Shown piece by piece: positions 1 to 9,416 of a stretch of 64,000 nucleotides of DNA. The stretch is from Paeniglutamicibacter antarcticus. Its GTDB lineage: Bacteria > Actinomycetota > Actinomycetes > Actinomycetales > Micrococcaceae. The DNA lies in NCBI RefSeq assembly GCF_900010755.1, contig NZ_CZJT01000088.1:62001-126000 (forward strand). The letters are read 5' to 3'. Under the pieces are notes generated by a model. The model saw nothing but the letters and a program-made list of their open reading frames with translations, had not been told where the DNA came from and searched no databases. Each line of letters begins with the position of its first letter. Positions within the stretch are counted from its first letter, which is position 1. Made by a program: the position numbers and the translations under genes.

Positions 1-1
1 C

Positions 2-646
2 GGCGGCCGTGGCTCACGGCTGGGCGGGGTGAGCAAACCCCTGCTTGAGCACCACGGTGAAACACTGCTTGAACATTCGCTCAACGCGGTGACGGATGCC
101 GAATCCATCGCAGTGGTCGGGACGCATGCCCTGGCCGCGGCTGTCACCCGCTACATGGAGACTGCACCCGATACCCAACGCGTGGTCATCACCCGCGAGT
201 ATCCAAACTATGCCGGTCCTGCGGCGGCCGTCGCGGCCGGCCGTGCGGCACTCGATGACGGGCCCGACGACGAGAGCGCCCAGTGGCCCCAGCGGGCCTC
301 CGAACTCACAGTGGTGCTTGCAGCCGACCTGCTGGATCCTGCACCCGTGGTCAGGGCGCTGCTTGAAGAGTCGGCGAAGCAGGCCCCCGGGATTAACGCA
401 TGGGTGCCGCAGGACGCAGGGGGAGCCCTGCAAACCCTCGCCTGCGCCATTACCACCACCGCACTGCGTGCTGCCATCGAGCAGGCATCTACACCGCACG
501 GAAGCCTGGAGAATGCGTCGATGATGCGGCTACTTGCTACAGTGCACATGGAACGACTGAAACTCCCCGAGATCGACTTCAGCGACATCGACACCCCGGG
601 GGATGCCGGAAAGTACGGGATTACCGTGACCAGCGGCAACGAATAA
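2..646 (+). CDS. mobA: Molybdenum cofactor guanylyltransferase-like NTP transferase (5' end cut off by window)
   Basis: The reading frame is open from base 2. Its first codons give a GGRGSRLGG-x2-KPLL sequence, the P-loop-like signature of MobA nucleotidyltransferases, so the real start lies before the window and the GTG at 29 is not it. MobA joins GMP to molybdopterin to make the guanine dinucleotide cofactor in the cytoplasm. An acidic AADLLDP stretch matches the usual metal-binding Asp region. The next genes (DUF6457, moeA, fdhD and an FdhF/YdeP oxidoreductase) fit this role, because the oxidoreductase needs the bis-MGD cofactor. A related cytidylyltransferase (MocA) is less likely. About 214 codons are visible. 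Confidence 0.85.
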   Translation, partial: GGRGSRLGGVSKPLLEHHGETLLEHSLNAVTDAESIAVVGTHALAAAVTRYMETAPDTQRVVITREYPNYAGPAAAVAAGRAALDDGPDDESAQWPQRASELTVVLAADLLDPAPVVRALLEESAKQAPGINAWVPQDAGGALQTLACAITTTALRAAIEQASTPHGSLENASMMRLLATVHMERLKLPEIDFSDIDTPGDAGKYGITVTSGNE

Positions 647-658
647 GGAGAACACGGA

Positions 659-937
659 ATGCCTGCAGCGGAACTCGAGCACTGGGTCACCGAAGTACTT
701 GACGCCTTTGGACTGAGCAACACGCAGGTAGACATCGACAAGGTGCTTTCACTGGCAGGCGTCGTTGCCCACGGCATCGTGCGCCCCGCAGCTCCACTGT
801 CCACATACTTGGCTGGCTATGCAGCCGGGATCGCCGTGGGCAGCGGGCAGGAAACCGAAAAGGTTGCCATGGAAACCGCAGATGCCTTGGTCCGCACGGT
901 GCTTCAGGCCCACCTATCCTCCGGAGCCGACGACTAG
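659..937 (+). CDS. DUF6457 small protein in molybdopterin operon
   Basis: This 92-residue acidic, helical protein has no signal peptide or membrane segment. A good AGGAG ribosome site precedes the ATG. It lies 12 bases after mobA and 3 bases before moeA, so it is almost certainly co-transcribed with both. It resembles the DUF6457 proteins found beside molybdopterin genes in Arthrobacter relatives; I make that link by recognition, not by a search. No catalytic motif is visible. The context suggests an accessory role in cofactor assembly or in handing the cofactor to the oxidoreductase, which is inference only. Confidence 0.75.
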   Translation: MPAAELEHWVTEVLDAFGLSNTQVDIDKVLSLAGVVAHGIVRPAAPLSTYLAGYAAGIAVGSGQETEKVAMETADALVRTVLQAHLSSGADD

Positions 938-940
938 ATC

Positions 941-2140
941 ATGGCCGACCACGACTGGGACCAAGCGCGACGCGATGCCCACAAGCTAGGCCGGGCCCTG
1001 GCCTCGCAGCCCGTCACCCTGCCCTTGTACCGGGCAAACGGTCGCATACTCGCCAAGGACTTGGTGGCCCGCTACCCGATCCCGCATTGCGCCACCTCCG
1101 CCATGGATGGATTCGCTGTGTGCGGCCCCGGCCCCTGGAAAATCCTCAACGCACTGGCCGCCAACCCCACCGAAAGCGCGGGCGAAGTCCTGGAATCGGG
1201 CCAGGCAGTGGCGGTGGTGACAGGCTCCCTGATCCCGCGCGGGGCGGACTGCATCCTGCGCAGCGAAAACACCACCACCATCGACGGAACGCTCCGCTGC
1301 GACCGGGTTCCAGTCCCGGGTGCCGATATCCGCCCGGCCGGCACCGAAGCAACCACCGGGGCGCTGCTGCAACCGGCGGGCACACGCTTGCGCGCAGGAG
1401 TCCTGGCAACAGCTGCCGTGGCCGGCTACGACGAGCTCCTGGTTGCCGCGCAACCCAAGGTCCACCTTGTTTTCACGGGTGACGAGGTGGTCACCTCCGG
1501 AACCCCAGCACCCGGCCAGGTCCGTGACGGCTTCTCACCGGTGCTGCCACACATTATCGAAGCCCTCGGCGGCCAGGTTGCCGGCACCATCCGCATCGGC
1601 GACTCCAAGTCACAAACCACTGCAGCGCTTTCCAGCCCGGAGGCACTGGCCGCAGACATCATCATCACCACCGGTGGCACTGGGTTCTCCGACCGCGATT
1701 TTGTGCGAAGCTCCGCGGCCGAACTTGGCGGGACGGAAGTCATCTCTTCCATTGCCATGCGACCTGGACACCCATCGATGCTCAGCGTGCTCCCTGACTC
1801 ACGTATCCTCGTGGCGCTGCCCGGTAATCCGCTAGCAGCACTCATGGCGGTGGCAACAGTAGTTGATCCGCTGCTGCGCGGTGCCTGCGGCACCGCTGTC
1901 GCAGACCCGGGCTGCGCGCTCAGCGCCGCAGCTTTCCCCCCTTTGCCGGGGCGGCATCGACTGATCCCTGCACGCTGGGTCCGCACGGCAGACCCAGCCA
2001 ACCCTGATGCCCTGGCCCCGTCCGAATACACCGGGTCGGCGATGCTCCGAGGGCTTTCCGGAGCACAAGCAATCCTGGTCATCGGGCCGGCAGGAGCAGC
2101 GGTGGGAGATCCAGTGGCCTACCTTGAATTACCTTGGTGA
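941..2140 (+). CDS. moeA: Molybdopterin molybdotransferase MoeA
   Basis: MoeA inserts molybdate into adenylated molybdopterin. The protein has 399 residues, the family's usual length. It carries the SAMDGFAV motif (about residues 53-60), a TGDEVV motif, the TTGGTGFSDRD loop of the MoCF-binding domain, and a PGHPSM...LPGNPLAAL region near the active site. The C-terminal MoeA domain IV is present but short. It starts 3 bases after the DUF6457 stop, so translation is probably coupled. No frameshift or missing motif is seen. Confidence 0.93.
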   Translation: MADHDWDQARRDAHKLGRALASQPVTLPLYRANGRILAKDLVARYPIPHCATSAMDGFAVCGPGPWKILNALAANPTESAGEVLESGQAVAVVTGSLIPRGADCILRSENTTTIDGTLRCDRVPVPGADIRPAGTEATTGALLQPAGTRLRAGVLATAAVAGYDELLVAAQPKVHLVFTGDEVVTSGTPAPGQVRDGFSPVLPHIIEALGGQVAGTIRIGDSKSQTTAALSSPEALAADIIITTGGTGFSDRDFVRSSAAELGGTEVISSIAMRPGHPSMLSVLPDSRILVALPGNPLAALMAVATVVDPLLRGACGTAVADPGCALSAAAFPPLPGRHRLIPARWVRTADPANPDALAPSEYTGSAMLRGLSGAQAILVIGPAGAAVGDPVAYLELPW

Positions 2141-2187
2141 GCACCCGCGAAATTCGTTGTAGACGGTAGTTAGAAAAAGGAAGAACA

Positions 2188-3018
2188 ATGGGACGCAAAA
2201 TCGTCCGCAGGCGCATCACTCGCGCCACCCTGGCCGGGGCGCGCACCGTCCGTGAAGAAAAAATTGCTGTTGAAGAACCCTTGGAGATCCGGTTTGGACA
2301 GACCTCCTTCACCACTTCCATGCGTACCCCCGGGGACGATTTCGACATGGTTGCCGGATTCTTGCTCGCCGAGGGAATCATCGCCCGCCCCGAACACCTG
2401 GTGAGCATGCGCTATTGTGCGGGAACCGACGAAAACGGTGTACAAACGTTCAACGTCATCGAGGTTCAGTTGGGGTTCGGCGCCCACGCCCCGGATTTGA
2501 GTACGGCCCGTAACGTGGTGACAAGCTCCGCGTGCGGGATCTGCGGAACCAATTCCATCGACGAAGTCCGCAAGAAATCCCCCCATACCTTGGACCCCTC
2601 CGTGGAACTCGTTGGACTTCAGGTGCTGCTTGGCCTGCCGGACACGCTGCGCGATGCGCAAAAGCTTTTCGACGCCACCGGCGGAGTGCACGCGGCCGGG
2701 CTCTTCAACGCCAACGGAGACCTGCTGGTGCTTCGTGAGGACGTTGGACGGCACAATGCGGTGGACAAGGTCATCGGTGCTGCCCTGCGCGAAGGAATGT
2801 TCCCGTTGACCGAAACCGTGTTGCAGGTTTCGGGCCGCGCGTCCTTTGAACTGGTCCAAAAAGCCACGATGGCAGGGATACCCATGCTCAGCGCCGTCAG
2901 CGCCCCGTCTTCGCTGGCTGTTGAGCTCGCCGATGAATCGGGGCTTACCCTGGCCGCGTTCTCACGCGGACACAGCGTGAACCTATACACTCATGCTCAG
3001 CGGGTACGTGACTCTTAA
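2188..3018 (+). CDS. fdhD: Formate dehydrogenase accessory sulfurtransferase FdhD
   Basis: FdhD passes sulfur from a cysteine desulfurase to the molybdenum of bis-MGD, which activates formate-dehydrogenase-like enzymes. The protein has 276 residues. The sulfur-carrying CxxC motif is seen as SACGICGT (Cys116 and Cys119), and the conserved RTPGDD, GFLLAEG and LREDVGRHNAVDK stretches are all present. An AAGGAAG ribosome site lies just before the ATG. Its client is probably the FdhF/YdeP oxidoreductase that follows 77 bases later. Confidence 0.95.
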   Translation: MGRKIVRRRITRATLAGARTVREEKIAVEEPLEIRFGQTSFTTSMRTPGDDFDMVAGFLLAEGIIARPEHLVSMRYCAGTDENGVQTFNVIEVQLGFGAHAPDLSTARNVVTSSACGICGTNSIDEVRKKSPHTLDPSVELVGLQVLLGLPDTLRDAQKLFDATGGVHAAGLFNANGDLLVLREDVGRHNAVDKVIGAALREGMFPLTETVLQVSGRASFELVQKATMAGIPMLSAVSAPSSLAVELADESGLTLAAFSRGHSVNLYTHAQRVRDS

Positions 3019-3036
3019 CACTGGTTACGTCGAAAA

Positions 3037-3051
3037 CGTTTCGCCGAAACG
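3037..3051. promoter_or_regulatory. 15-bp palindrome before the FdhF/YdeP gene
   Basis: CGTTTCG-C-CGAAACG is a perfect inverted repeat lying 45 bases before the oxidoreductase ATG, in the 77-base gap after fdhD. It could be an operator or a short intercistronic hairpin. A related CTTCGCCGAAACG string occurs beside tRNA-Arg at about 10043. No regulator can be named. Confidence 0.3.
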
Positions 3052-3095
3052 ACCCGCTCAAACGCGGTAAAGCCCAGTTGACGTGGAGGAAGTAA

Positions 3096-5417
3096 ATGAA
3101 TCGCCCGGCTCCAACCCAAGACATCAACGAAGATGACCTGAAGGTCGGCAAACCAAAGCGCAGTGCCGCCGGAGTCGAAGCCGTCCTGGTCTCCATGGAA
3201 CGTGGTTTCGTACAAGCAGGTGTGAGCCGGACGTTGCGTTCAATGCTGCGTATTAACCAGCGTGGCGGATTCGACTGCCCCGGTTGTGCCTGGCCGGAAT
3301 CCATCACTGGAGCACGCAAGCCCGCCGAGTTCTGTGAAAACGGGGCCAAGGCCATCGCCGAAGAAGCCAGCGCACGTACAGTTACCCCCGCATGGTGGGC
3401 CGAACACCCCATCGCGGTGTTGCGTGAAAAGACCGAGTACTGGCTGGGATCTCAGGGTCGGATCACCGAGCCAATGACCATTCGTGATGGGGACACCCAC
3501 TACACGCCGATCACGTGGGCCCAAGCATTCCGCACCATTGGCGAACACGTCAACGCCACCACCCCGGACAAATGCGTCTTCTACACCTCCGGGCGCACCG
3601 CCAATGAGACAGCGTTCATGTACCAGCTGTTGGCTCGTTCGCTGGGCACCAACAACCTGCCCGACTGCTCAAACATGTGCCATGAATCATCAGGTTCGGC
3701 GCTGAACCCCACCATCGGCATTGGCAAGGGAACCGTCTCCCTCGAGGACTTCGAACATGCAGAACTGATCTTCGTGGTCGGCCAGAACCCTGGAACCAAC
3801 CACCCCCGCATGCTCTCGGCACTCGCAGACGCCCGCAAGCGAGGCGCCCGCGTGGTTGCCGTGAACCCGCTGCCCGAGGCAGGTTTTTTCGGGTTCAAGG
3901 ATCCGCAGAGCGTTGGCGGGATGCTCGGAAAATCCGCCGATGTCTCCAGCGACTTCCTGCAAATCAAGGTTGGCGGGGATCTTGCCCTCTTCCAGGCCTT
4001 CGGGCACTTGTTGCTGACCGAGGAAGAAAGGAACCCGGGATCCGTAATTGACAAGGCTTTCATCGATTCGGCCACCGACGGTTTCGAGGCATACAAGGAC
4101 GCCCGCAAGGACCTTGACTGGGACGCCACCGAGGAAGCCACCGGGCTGACCCGCACGGAAATCACAGCGATCGCGCAGCTGCTGATCGGTTCCAAGGCGA
4201 CGATCTTCTGCTGGGCGCTGGGTCTGACCCAGCAGCCGCACTCGGTGCCGACGCTGAAGGAAATCATCAACCTGCTGCTGATGCAGGGGAACTTCGGCAA
4301 GCCCGGCGCCGGTGCCTGCCCGGTGCGTGGACACTCAAACGTGCAGGGCGACCGGACCATGGGCATCTGGGAGAAGCCGGGTGAGAAGCTGCTCGCGGCC
4401 CTCGACGCTGAATTCAAGATCAATTCCCCACGCGTCCACGGCTATGACTCCACCGAGGCACTGGACGCCTTTGAAAAGGACGAGGTGGATGTCTTTGTCT
4501 CCATGGGCGGCAACTTCGCCCTGGCCAACTCGGAGACCGAGTTGCTGGAGGCCGGCATGCAGCGAGCCAAGCTGACGGTCCACATCTCCACCAAACCCAA
4601 CCGCTCCCACGTGGTGCACGGGCAGACCTCACTGATCCTGCCCACCCTCGGGCGCACCGACAGGGACGACAAACACGCAGGCGGTCCGCAGTTCCTCTCA
4701 GTCGAGGACTCGATGTCCGTCATCCACTCCACTCAGGGTCGGCTCAAGCCGGTCTCCGAGCACCTCTTGGCAGAGCCGGTGATCGTCGCCCGCATGGCCA
4801 CTGCCATCCTGGGCGAGGACCACGTGGTTCCCTGGAAGGCCATGGCGGAGGACTACGACGTGGTCCGCGACCACATCTCCCGGGTGCTGCCCGGCTTCGA
4901 GGAGTTCAACCGCAGGGTGCGCGGGCGCAACGGCTTCGTGCTGCCCAACCCGCCGCGCGACACCCGCTCCTTCGCCACCGACATCGGCAAGGGCAAGTTC
5001 ACGGTGTCGCCCTTCGAAGCCCTCTATGCCCCGGCAGGGCACTTGATCTTGCAGACGGTACGCAGCCACGACCAGTACAACACCACGTTCTACGGCTTGG
5101 ATGACCGCTACCGCGGCATCAAGGACGGCCGCCGGGTCATCCTGATCAACCCCGAGGACCTGGTGGAGCTGGGGCTTGAGGACAAGATGCTGGTGGATGT
5201 CATTTCGACCTTCGGCGGCACCGAACGCCGTGCCAACAGGTTCCGCCTGGTCTCCTACCCGACAGCGAAGGGCTGCGCCGCCGCGTACTTCCCGGAGGCC
5301 AACGCGCTGGTGCACCGGAAACTGGTGGCCCGCGAGTCCAACACCCCCGGGTTCAAGGCCATGACCGTGCGCTTTGTGGAGCACTCCGCACAACCTGGCC
5401 CGACGCTGGATAGCTGA
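3096..5417 (+). CDS. FdhF/YdeP family molybdopterin oxidoreductase
   Basis: This 773-residue protein belongs to the molybdopterin oxidoreductase superfamily, YdeP branch. The N-terminal FDCPGCAWPE motif (Cys61, Cys64) followed by FCENG (Cys80) is typical of that branch and replaces the usual four-Cys iron-sulfur motif. NMCHESSG places Cys195-His196 where FdhH has selenocysteine-His, so this is a cysteine form. The C-terminal cofactor-binding domain carries TVRSHDQYNTTFYG. The strong GGAGG site supports the start. Physical linkage to mobA, moeA and fdhD supports a bis-MGD enzyme. The true substrate of YdeP-type enzymes is not settled; formate oxidation is possible but not shown. Confidence 0.9.
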   Translation: MNRPAPTQDINEDDLKVGKPKRSAAGVEAVLVSMERGFVQAGVSRTLRSMLRINQRGGFDCPGCAWPESITGARKPAEFCENGAKAIAEEASARTVTPAWWAEHPIAVLREKTEYWLGSQGRITEPMTIRDGDTHYTPITWAQAFRTIGEHVNATTPDKCVFYTSGRTANETAFMYQLLARSLGTNNLPDCSNMCHESSGSALNPTIGIGKGTVSLEDFEHAELIFVVGQNPGTNHPRMLSALADARKRGARVVAVNPLPEAGFFGFKDPQSVGGMLGKSADVSSDFLQIKVGGDLALFQAFGHLLLTEEERNPGSVIDKAFIDSATDGFEAYKDARKDLDWDATEEATGLTRTEITAIAQLLIGSKATIFCWALGLTQQPHSVPTLKEIINLLLMQGNFGKPGAGACPVRGHSNVQGDRTMGIWEKPGEKLLAALDAEFKINSPRVHGYDSTEALDAFEKDEVDVFVSMGGNFALANSETELLEAGMQRAKLTVHISTKPNRSHVVHGQTSLILPTLGRTDRDDKHAGGPQFLSVEDSMSVIHSTQGRLKPVSEHLLAEPVIVARMATAILGEDHVVPWKAMAEDYDVVRDHISRVLPGFEEFNRRVRGRNGFVLPNPPRDTRSFATDIGKGKFTVSPFEALYAPAGHLILQTVRSHDQYNTTFYGLDDRYRGIKDGRRVILINPEDLVELGLEDKMLVDVISTFGGTERRANRFRLVSYPTAKGCAAAYFPEANALVHRKLVARESNTPGFKAMTVRFVEHSAQPGPTLDS

Positions 5418-5543
5418 GACGTCCGCCCGGGACTATGCTCGCCGGTAGAGTGGGTCTGCACCTCTAGGCTTTCACGGCCCGAATCATGGTGCACACAAAC
5501 ACGTAGTACCTCGGGGTAGACACCCCAGATCTGGCGGAACACC

Positions 5544-7400
5544 ATGAGTATGGAAAGTGCGGCCTGGAATTCGCTGTGGCGAATGTCCGGTCCGGATAAG
5601 GGCAAGGCCTACGCGGCGACAACACCCCGGAGGGTCTTGGCCTTTGCGGGGGTCTACAAGAAGCAGCTGTTGGTCTTCGTCTTCTTCTCGGTGTGCGCGG
5701 CGGTCCTGAGCGTCGTGACCCCGGTCCTGGCCGGTCGGGTTGTTGATGCAATCGTCGCCAAGTCCGAGATCCCGGTGATTATCAAGCTTGCGGCGATCAT
5801 CGCCGTGGTTGCGGTCTTCAGCGCGATTTTTTCGCTGATCGTCCGTTGGTATTCCTCCCGGCTGGGTGAGGGCGTCATCTTCGATTTGCGCACCGCGGTC
5901 TTTGACCACGTGCAAAAAATGCCTGTCGCCTTCTTCACCAGAACCCGCACCGGAGCTCTGGTCAGCCGCCTGAACAATGACGTCATCGGGGCCCAAGCGG
6001 CCTTTGCCGGGACCCTGTCGGGACTGGTGTCGAACGTCGTGGCACTGGTGCTGACCGCCGGCGTCATGTTCTCGACGTCCTGGCAGGTCACCCTCGCTGC
6101 CCTGGTGTTGCTGCCGGTGTTCCTGCTCCCGGCACGGCGCTTCGGGCGGAGCCTTGCCTTCTTGCGCAAGGAATCGGCCGACCTCAACGCGTCCATGGGC
6201 ACCCAGATGACCGAACGGTTCTCGGCACCCGGAGCGACCCTCATCAAGCTATTCGGCCGTCCGGCCGATGAATCCGAACAGTTCGCCCTGCGCGCGGGAC
6301 GCGTGCGGGACATCGGCGTGAAAATGGCGATGCGCCAGTACTTCTTCGTCATTATGCTCACCCTGGTGGCGGCCCTCGCCCTGGCGCTTGTCTATGGCAT
6401 GGGAGGCGTCTATGCAACGCGTGGCCAGCTGGCTCCCGGCGACGTGGTGGTCCTGGGCATGCTGCTGGTCCAGCTGTATTCCCCGCTGACCGCGCTGGCG
6501 AACGCCCGCGTCGAAATCACCAGCGCCCTGGTGAGCTTTGACAGGGTCTTTGAAATCCTTGACCTCAAGCCGCTGATCGCAGATTCCCCTACGGCCACGG
6601 TACTGGAACCGGGACCGGTGGACGTGAAGTTCAAGAACGTTTCGTTCTCCTACCCGAGCGCCGACAAGGTGTCTCTGGCGTCCCTTGAAGATGTTTCGGT
6701 GTTGGATACCCGCGGCGGGGAAACCGTGTTGCACGGCATCGACTTTGAAATTCCGGCTGGATCAACGGTCGCCTTGGTCGGCTCCTCGGGGGCCGGAAAA
6801 TCGACCATCGCAGCACTGCTCGCGCGGCTGTACGACGTGGATTCCGGCTCCGTTGAACTCGGCGGTACAGATATCCGCGAACTCAAACTTGCTTCGCTAC
6901 GTACAACGGTTTCCATGGTGACCCAGGATGGGCACTTGTTCCACGAAACCATCCGGGCGAACCTTGCCCTGGCAAACCCCGGGGCGACCGACGCCGAAAT
7001 CTGGCAGGCACTTGAACGTGCACGGCTGCGTCCGACCATCGAAGCGTTGCCTGACGGGTTGGATACGGTGGTGGGGGAGCGCGGCTACAGGCTTTCCGGC
7101 GGTGAACGCCAACGCATGACCATTGCGCGGCTGCTGCTCGCGGCTCCGCAGGTGGTCATCCTCGACGAGGCCACCGCGGCCCTTGATTCTTCCAACGAGG
7201 CAGCCGTCCAGGCGGCGCTCGCCGAGGCGCTGGCGGACCGGACGGCACTGGTGATTGCACACAGGCTTTCAACCATCCGTTCGGCAGACCAGATCCTGGT
7301 GGTTGAGGGTGGCAAGATCGTTGAACGTGGCACGCACACCGAGCTGCTGGCTGCACATGGGCGCTACGCCGAACTGCACGAAACCCAGTTCGCGCAGTAA
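5544..7400 (+). CDS. ABC exporter, fused membrane and ATPase domains
   Basis: This is a 618-residue half-transporter. The N-terminal half holds about six membrane helices (first near residues 40-60). The C-terminal ATPase has Walker A GSSGAGKST (413-421), the LSGGE signature (517-521), Walker B VVILDEAT (from 537) and the H-loop VIAHRLST. Two such chains normally form a dimer that exports lipids, drugs or peptides. Between the A-loop tyrosine and Walker A there is a low-complexity insertion of about 15-20 residues. It stands alone with no partner half-transporter. Substrate is unknown. ATG at 5544 or the in-frame ATG at 5550 could be the start. Confidence 0.92.
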   Translation: MSMESAAWNSLWRMSGPDKGKAYAATTPRRVLAFAGVYKKQLLVFVFFSVCAAVLSVVTPVLAGRVVDAIVAKSEIPVIIKLAAIIAVVAVFSAIFSLIVRWYSSRLGEGVIFDLRTAVFDHVQKMPVAFFTRTRTGALVSRLNNDVIGAQAAFAGTLSGLVSNVVALVLTAGVMFSTSWQVTLAALVLLPVFLLPARRFGRSLAFLRKESADLNASMGTQMTERFSAPGATLIKLFGRPADESEQFALRAGRVRDIGVKMAMRQYFFVIMLTLVAALALALVYGMGGVYATRGQLAPGDVVVLGMLLVQLYSPLTALANARVEITSALVSFDRVFEILDLKPLIADSPTATVLEPGPVDVKFKNVSFSYPSADKVSLASLEDVSVLDTRGGETVLHGIDFEIPAGSTVALVGSSGAGKSTIAALLARLYDVDSGSVELGGTDIRELKLASLRTTVSMVTQDGHLFHETIRANLALANPGATDAEIWQALERARLRPTIEALPDGLDTVVGERGYRLSGGERQRMTIARLLLAAPQVVILDEATAALDSSNEAAVQAALAEALADRTALVIAHRLSTIRSADQILVVEGGKIVERGTHTELLAAHGRYAELHETQFAQ

Positions 7401-7468
7401 CGCAGCGCATCCAGGCACCGGATGTGGACTCGTTGGGCAACTGCTCCCCGGCTCCGGTGCCCCATGCC

Positions 7469-7870
7469 TCAGCTCTTCAGCAACGGGGGCAGCACATACT
7501 CGCGCAATAGCGGGGCAATGTCGTTTCGCCGGATCGCGTCGTCAGGGTCCAGCCACATCATTTCTTCGATCTCGGCCTGGATGCGCGGGGCTTGGTTGCT
7601 GGTTGCCCCGAAGAGATAGGCAACGATTTCGGTGTCTTCCTCATTGGCCGCCGGGCCGTCCCAGCGTCCGAGGAACTCGACGTTTTCCGGGGCCAGCCTC
7701 AGGTCAAGTTCTTCGTGAACTTCGCGAAGAACAGCGGCCTCGGGACTTTCCCCGGGTTCAAGTTTCCCTCCGGGCTGCATGAACATGGTGGTTTGGCGTT
7801 TACGCACGAGAAGAATGCGTCCGGACGGGTCGAGTAGCCGCAGGGCGGCGATGATGAGAATCTTTGGCAC
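7469..7870 (-). CDS. Nudix hydrolase
   Basis: The 133-residue protein contains a Nudix box at residues 35-57, with the pattern G-x5-E-x7-REVHEEL. The glycine near the end of the consensus is replaced by Asp56. Nudix enzymes cleave nucleoside diphosphates linked to another group, using metal bound by the box glutamates. The start is GTG with a weak ribosome site. It is convergent with the ABC exporter, with 68 bases between the stops. Exact substrate cannot be told from sequence. Confidence 0.9.
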   Translation of the reverse strand: MPKILIIAALRLLDPSGRILLVRKRQTTMFMQPGGKLEPGESPEAAVLREVHEELDLRLAPENVEFLGRWDGPAANEEDTEIVAYLFGATSNQAPRIQAEIEEMMWLDPDDAIRRNDIAPLLREYVLPPLLKS

Positions 7871-8079
7871 CTCTTGAGCTTAACAACAGCTAAAACTACA
7901 TGCGGGGATGATAACGTGCTCTTTGGGCTGATACTAGGCTCGGACTATTGGCGTTAAACGCTTTTAGCAGTTTCGGCCGGAATGAACGTTTTCTGGTGAA
8001 GCCGACTGGACATTGGGACCGTCCGGTCAACGGCGACGGTCAACGGGGGATCACTTATGGATCTACAAATGGAGAATTG

Positions 8080-9306
8080 ATGCAGCGGGGCACCAACCTA
8101 GGGCGACTCGGGGATTTCAACCAAGCGGTAATTTTTGAGTCTATTCGTCGCGCCGTCGACGGGGTGAGCCGAGTCGAACTTGCCGGGTCCACTGGGCTTT
8201 CGCCGCAAACCATCTCGAATGTTGTGCGTCGTCTGCTCGACGATGGACTGGTCCGCGAAGACCGCACCATCGTTTCGGGTCCGGGGAAGCCACGCACGGT
8301 CCTTGAACTCGAAGCAAACCGCATGGTTTCCATTGGCATCCACTTGGATCCCGGGGTGATCACCGTTGTCATGTTGAACTTGCGCGGTGAGACCCTGCAT
8401 TCGCGTCGGTTGGATGTACCTCCGGTTGAGGTTCCGGCAAAGACCCTTGAGACCATGGCGGCCACCGTCGAAGAGATCATCAAGGAATCCGGCATGCCTC
8501 GCGCCAACGTCATTGGTGTTGGTGTTGCTACACCTGGTCCGATCGACCGGGACCGCGGGGTCATGATCGACCCGCCGCTGCTGGATGGCTGGACCGACGT
8601 AGACGTTGTCGAGCCGCTGCGCCGGATGCTCAACCTTGAAGTCGTCCTCGAAAAAGACACCATTGCGGCTTCGATTGCCGAATTGTGGAAGGGCAATGAC
8701 GCCGCGCGCGATAACTTCATCCTTATGTATGTGGGTGCAGGAATCGGTGCGGGCATGGTCCTGGGTGGCGAAATCCACCGCGGCGTGAGCAACAATGCAG
8801 GCGAGATCGGTCACTATTCCACCGGCGTTGTTGCCCAGCCATGCGACTGCGGCCGCAATGACTGCCTGCACGCCTCGCTCTCCTTCAACAACGTGGCACG
8901 CAAAGCCCGCGCCGCCGGCCTGACCTTGACGGTCCCCGATGACGGGAACCCCGAAGAGCGGGCGGAAGGCATGCGTCAGATCGTCAAGATGGCAGACGCC
9001 GGCGACGAAAGAGCCGTCACTCTCATGCGTGACTGCATGGAAAAGGTAGGCCAGGTTGCCGGTCAGCTGTGCAACGCACTTGATGTTTCGCTGGTAATTT
9101 TCGGCGGCCCTCTGTGGAGCCACGTCGGAAGCTACTGCCTCGATGGAGTCCGGGAAGTCATCAATGAGCGCTTCAGCTCCAAGAATGTTCACGGCATCGA
9201 AGTGCGGTCCTCGACCCTTGGCCACGAAGTCGGTGCCATCGGCGGTGCTTGTGCCGTCATGGACGCGACGTTGTCACCGAAAGCTGCAGCACTCCTCTTG
9301 CGCTAA
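8080..9306 (+). CDS. ROK family transcriptional regulator
   Basis: The ATG at 8080 is chosen because GGAG lies 5 bases upstream and because the protein then begins with the normal N-terminal helix-turn-helix; a longer TTG-started frame from 7948 is open but has no such support. The 408-residue product has an HTH (SRVELAGSTGLSPQTISNVV) followed by a ROK sugar-kinase-like domain. The ROK zinc-site loop is seen as CDCGRNDCLHASLS. The kinase-type ND motif reads EKD here, which fits a regulator without kinase activity. Such proteins sense sugars or sugar phosphates and repress uptake genes. No target genes are adjacent. Confidence 0.9.
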   Translation: MQRGTNLGRLGDFNQAVIFESIRRAVDGVSRVELAGSTGLSPQTISNVVRRLLDDGLVREDRTIVSGPGKPRTVLELEANRMVSIGIHLDPGVITVVMLNLRGETLHSRRLDVPPVEVPAKTLETMAATVEEIIKESGMPRANVIGVGVATPGPIDRDRGVMIDPPLLDGWTDVDVVEPLRRMLNLEVVLEKDTIAASIAELWKGNDAARDNFILMYVGAGIGAGMVLGGEIHRGVSNNAGEIGHYSTGVVAQPCDCGRNDCLHASLSFNNVARKARAAGLTLTVPDDGNPEERAEGMRQIVKMADAGDERAVTLMRDCMEKVGQVAGQLCNALDVSLVIFGGPLWSHVGSYCLDGVREVINERFSSKNVHGIEVRSSTLGHEVGAIGGACAVMDATLSPKAAALLLR

Positions 9307-9326
9307 ATGGTAGTAAGCAACTGTTG

Positions 9327-9360
9327 AAGGGTCGTTTTGCCAGTGGGCAGGGCGACCCTT
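9327..9360 (+). terminator. Stem-loop after ROK regulator
   Basis: AAGGGTCG (9327-9334) pairs with CGACCCTT (9353-9360), starting 20 bases after the stop codon. There is no long T-run after it, so it would be a weak intrinsic terminator. Confidence 0.5.
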
Positions 9361-9381
9361 CGTCGTAATAAGGTGACTCGG

Positions 9382-9410
9382 TTGACAAATTTTCTCAAAT
9401 GCAATTAGAT
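9382..9410 (+). promoter_or_regulatory. Sigma-70-like promoter before the hairpin region
   Basis: TTGACA (9382-9387) and TTAGAT (9405-9410) are separated by 17 bases. The -35 is a perfect match and the -10 is weak. It faces the gene-free region and would start transcription near 9417, about 110 bases before the large inverted repeat. Confidence 0.4.
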
Positions 9411-9416
9411 GTCCGG

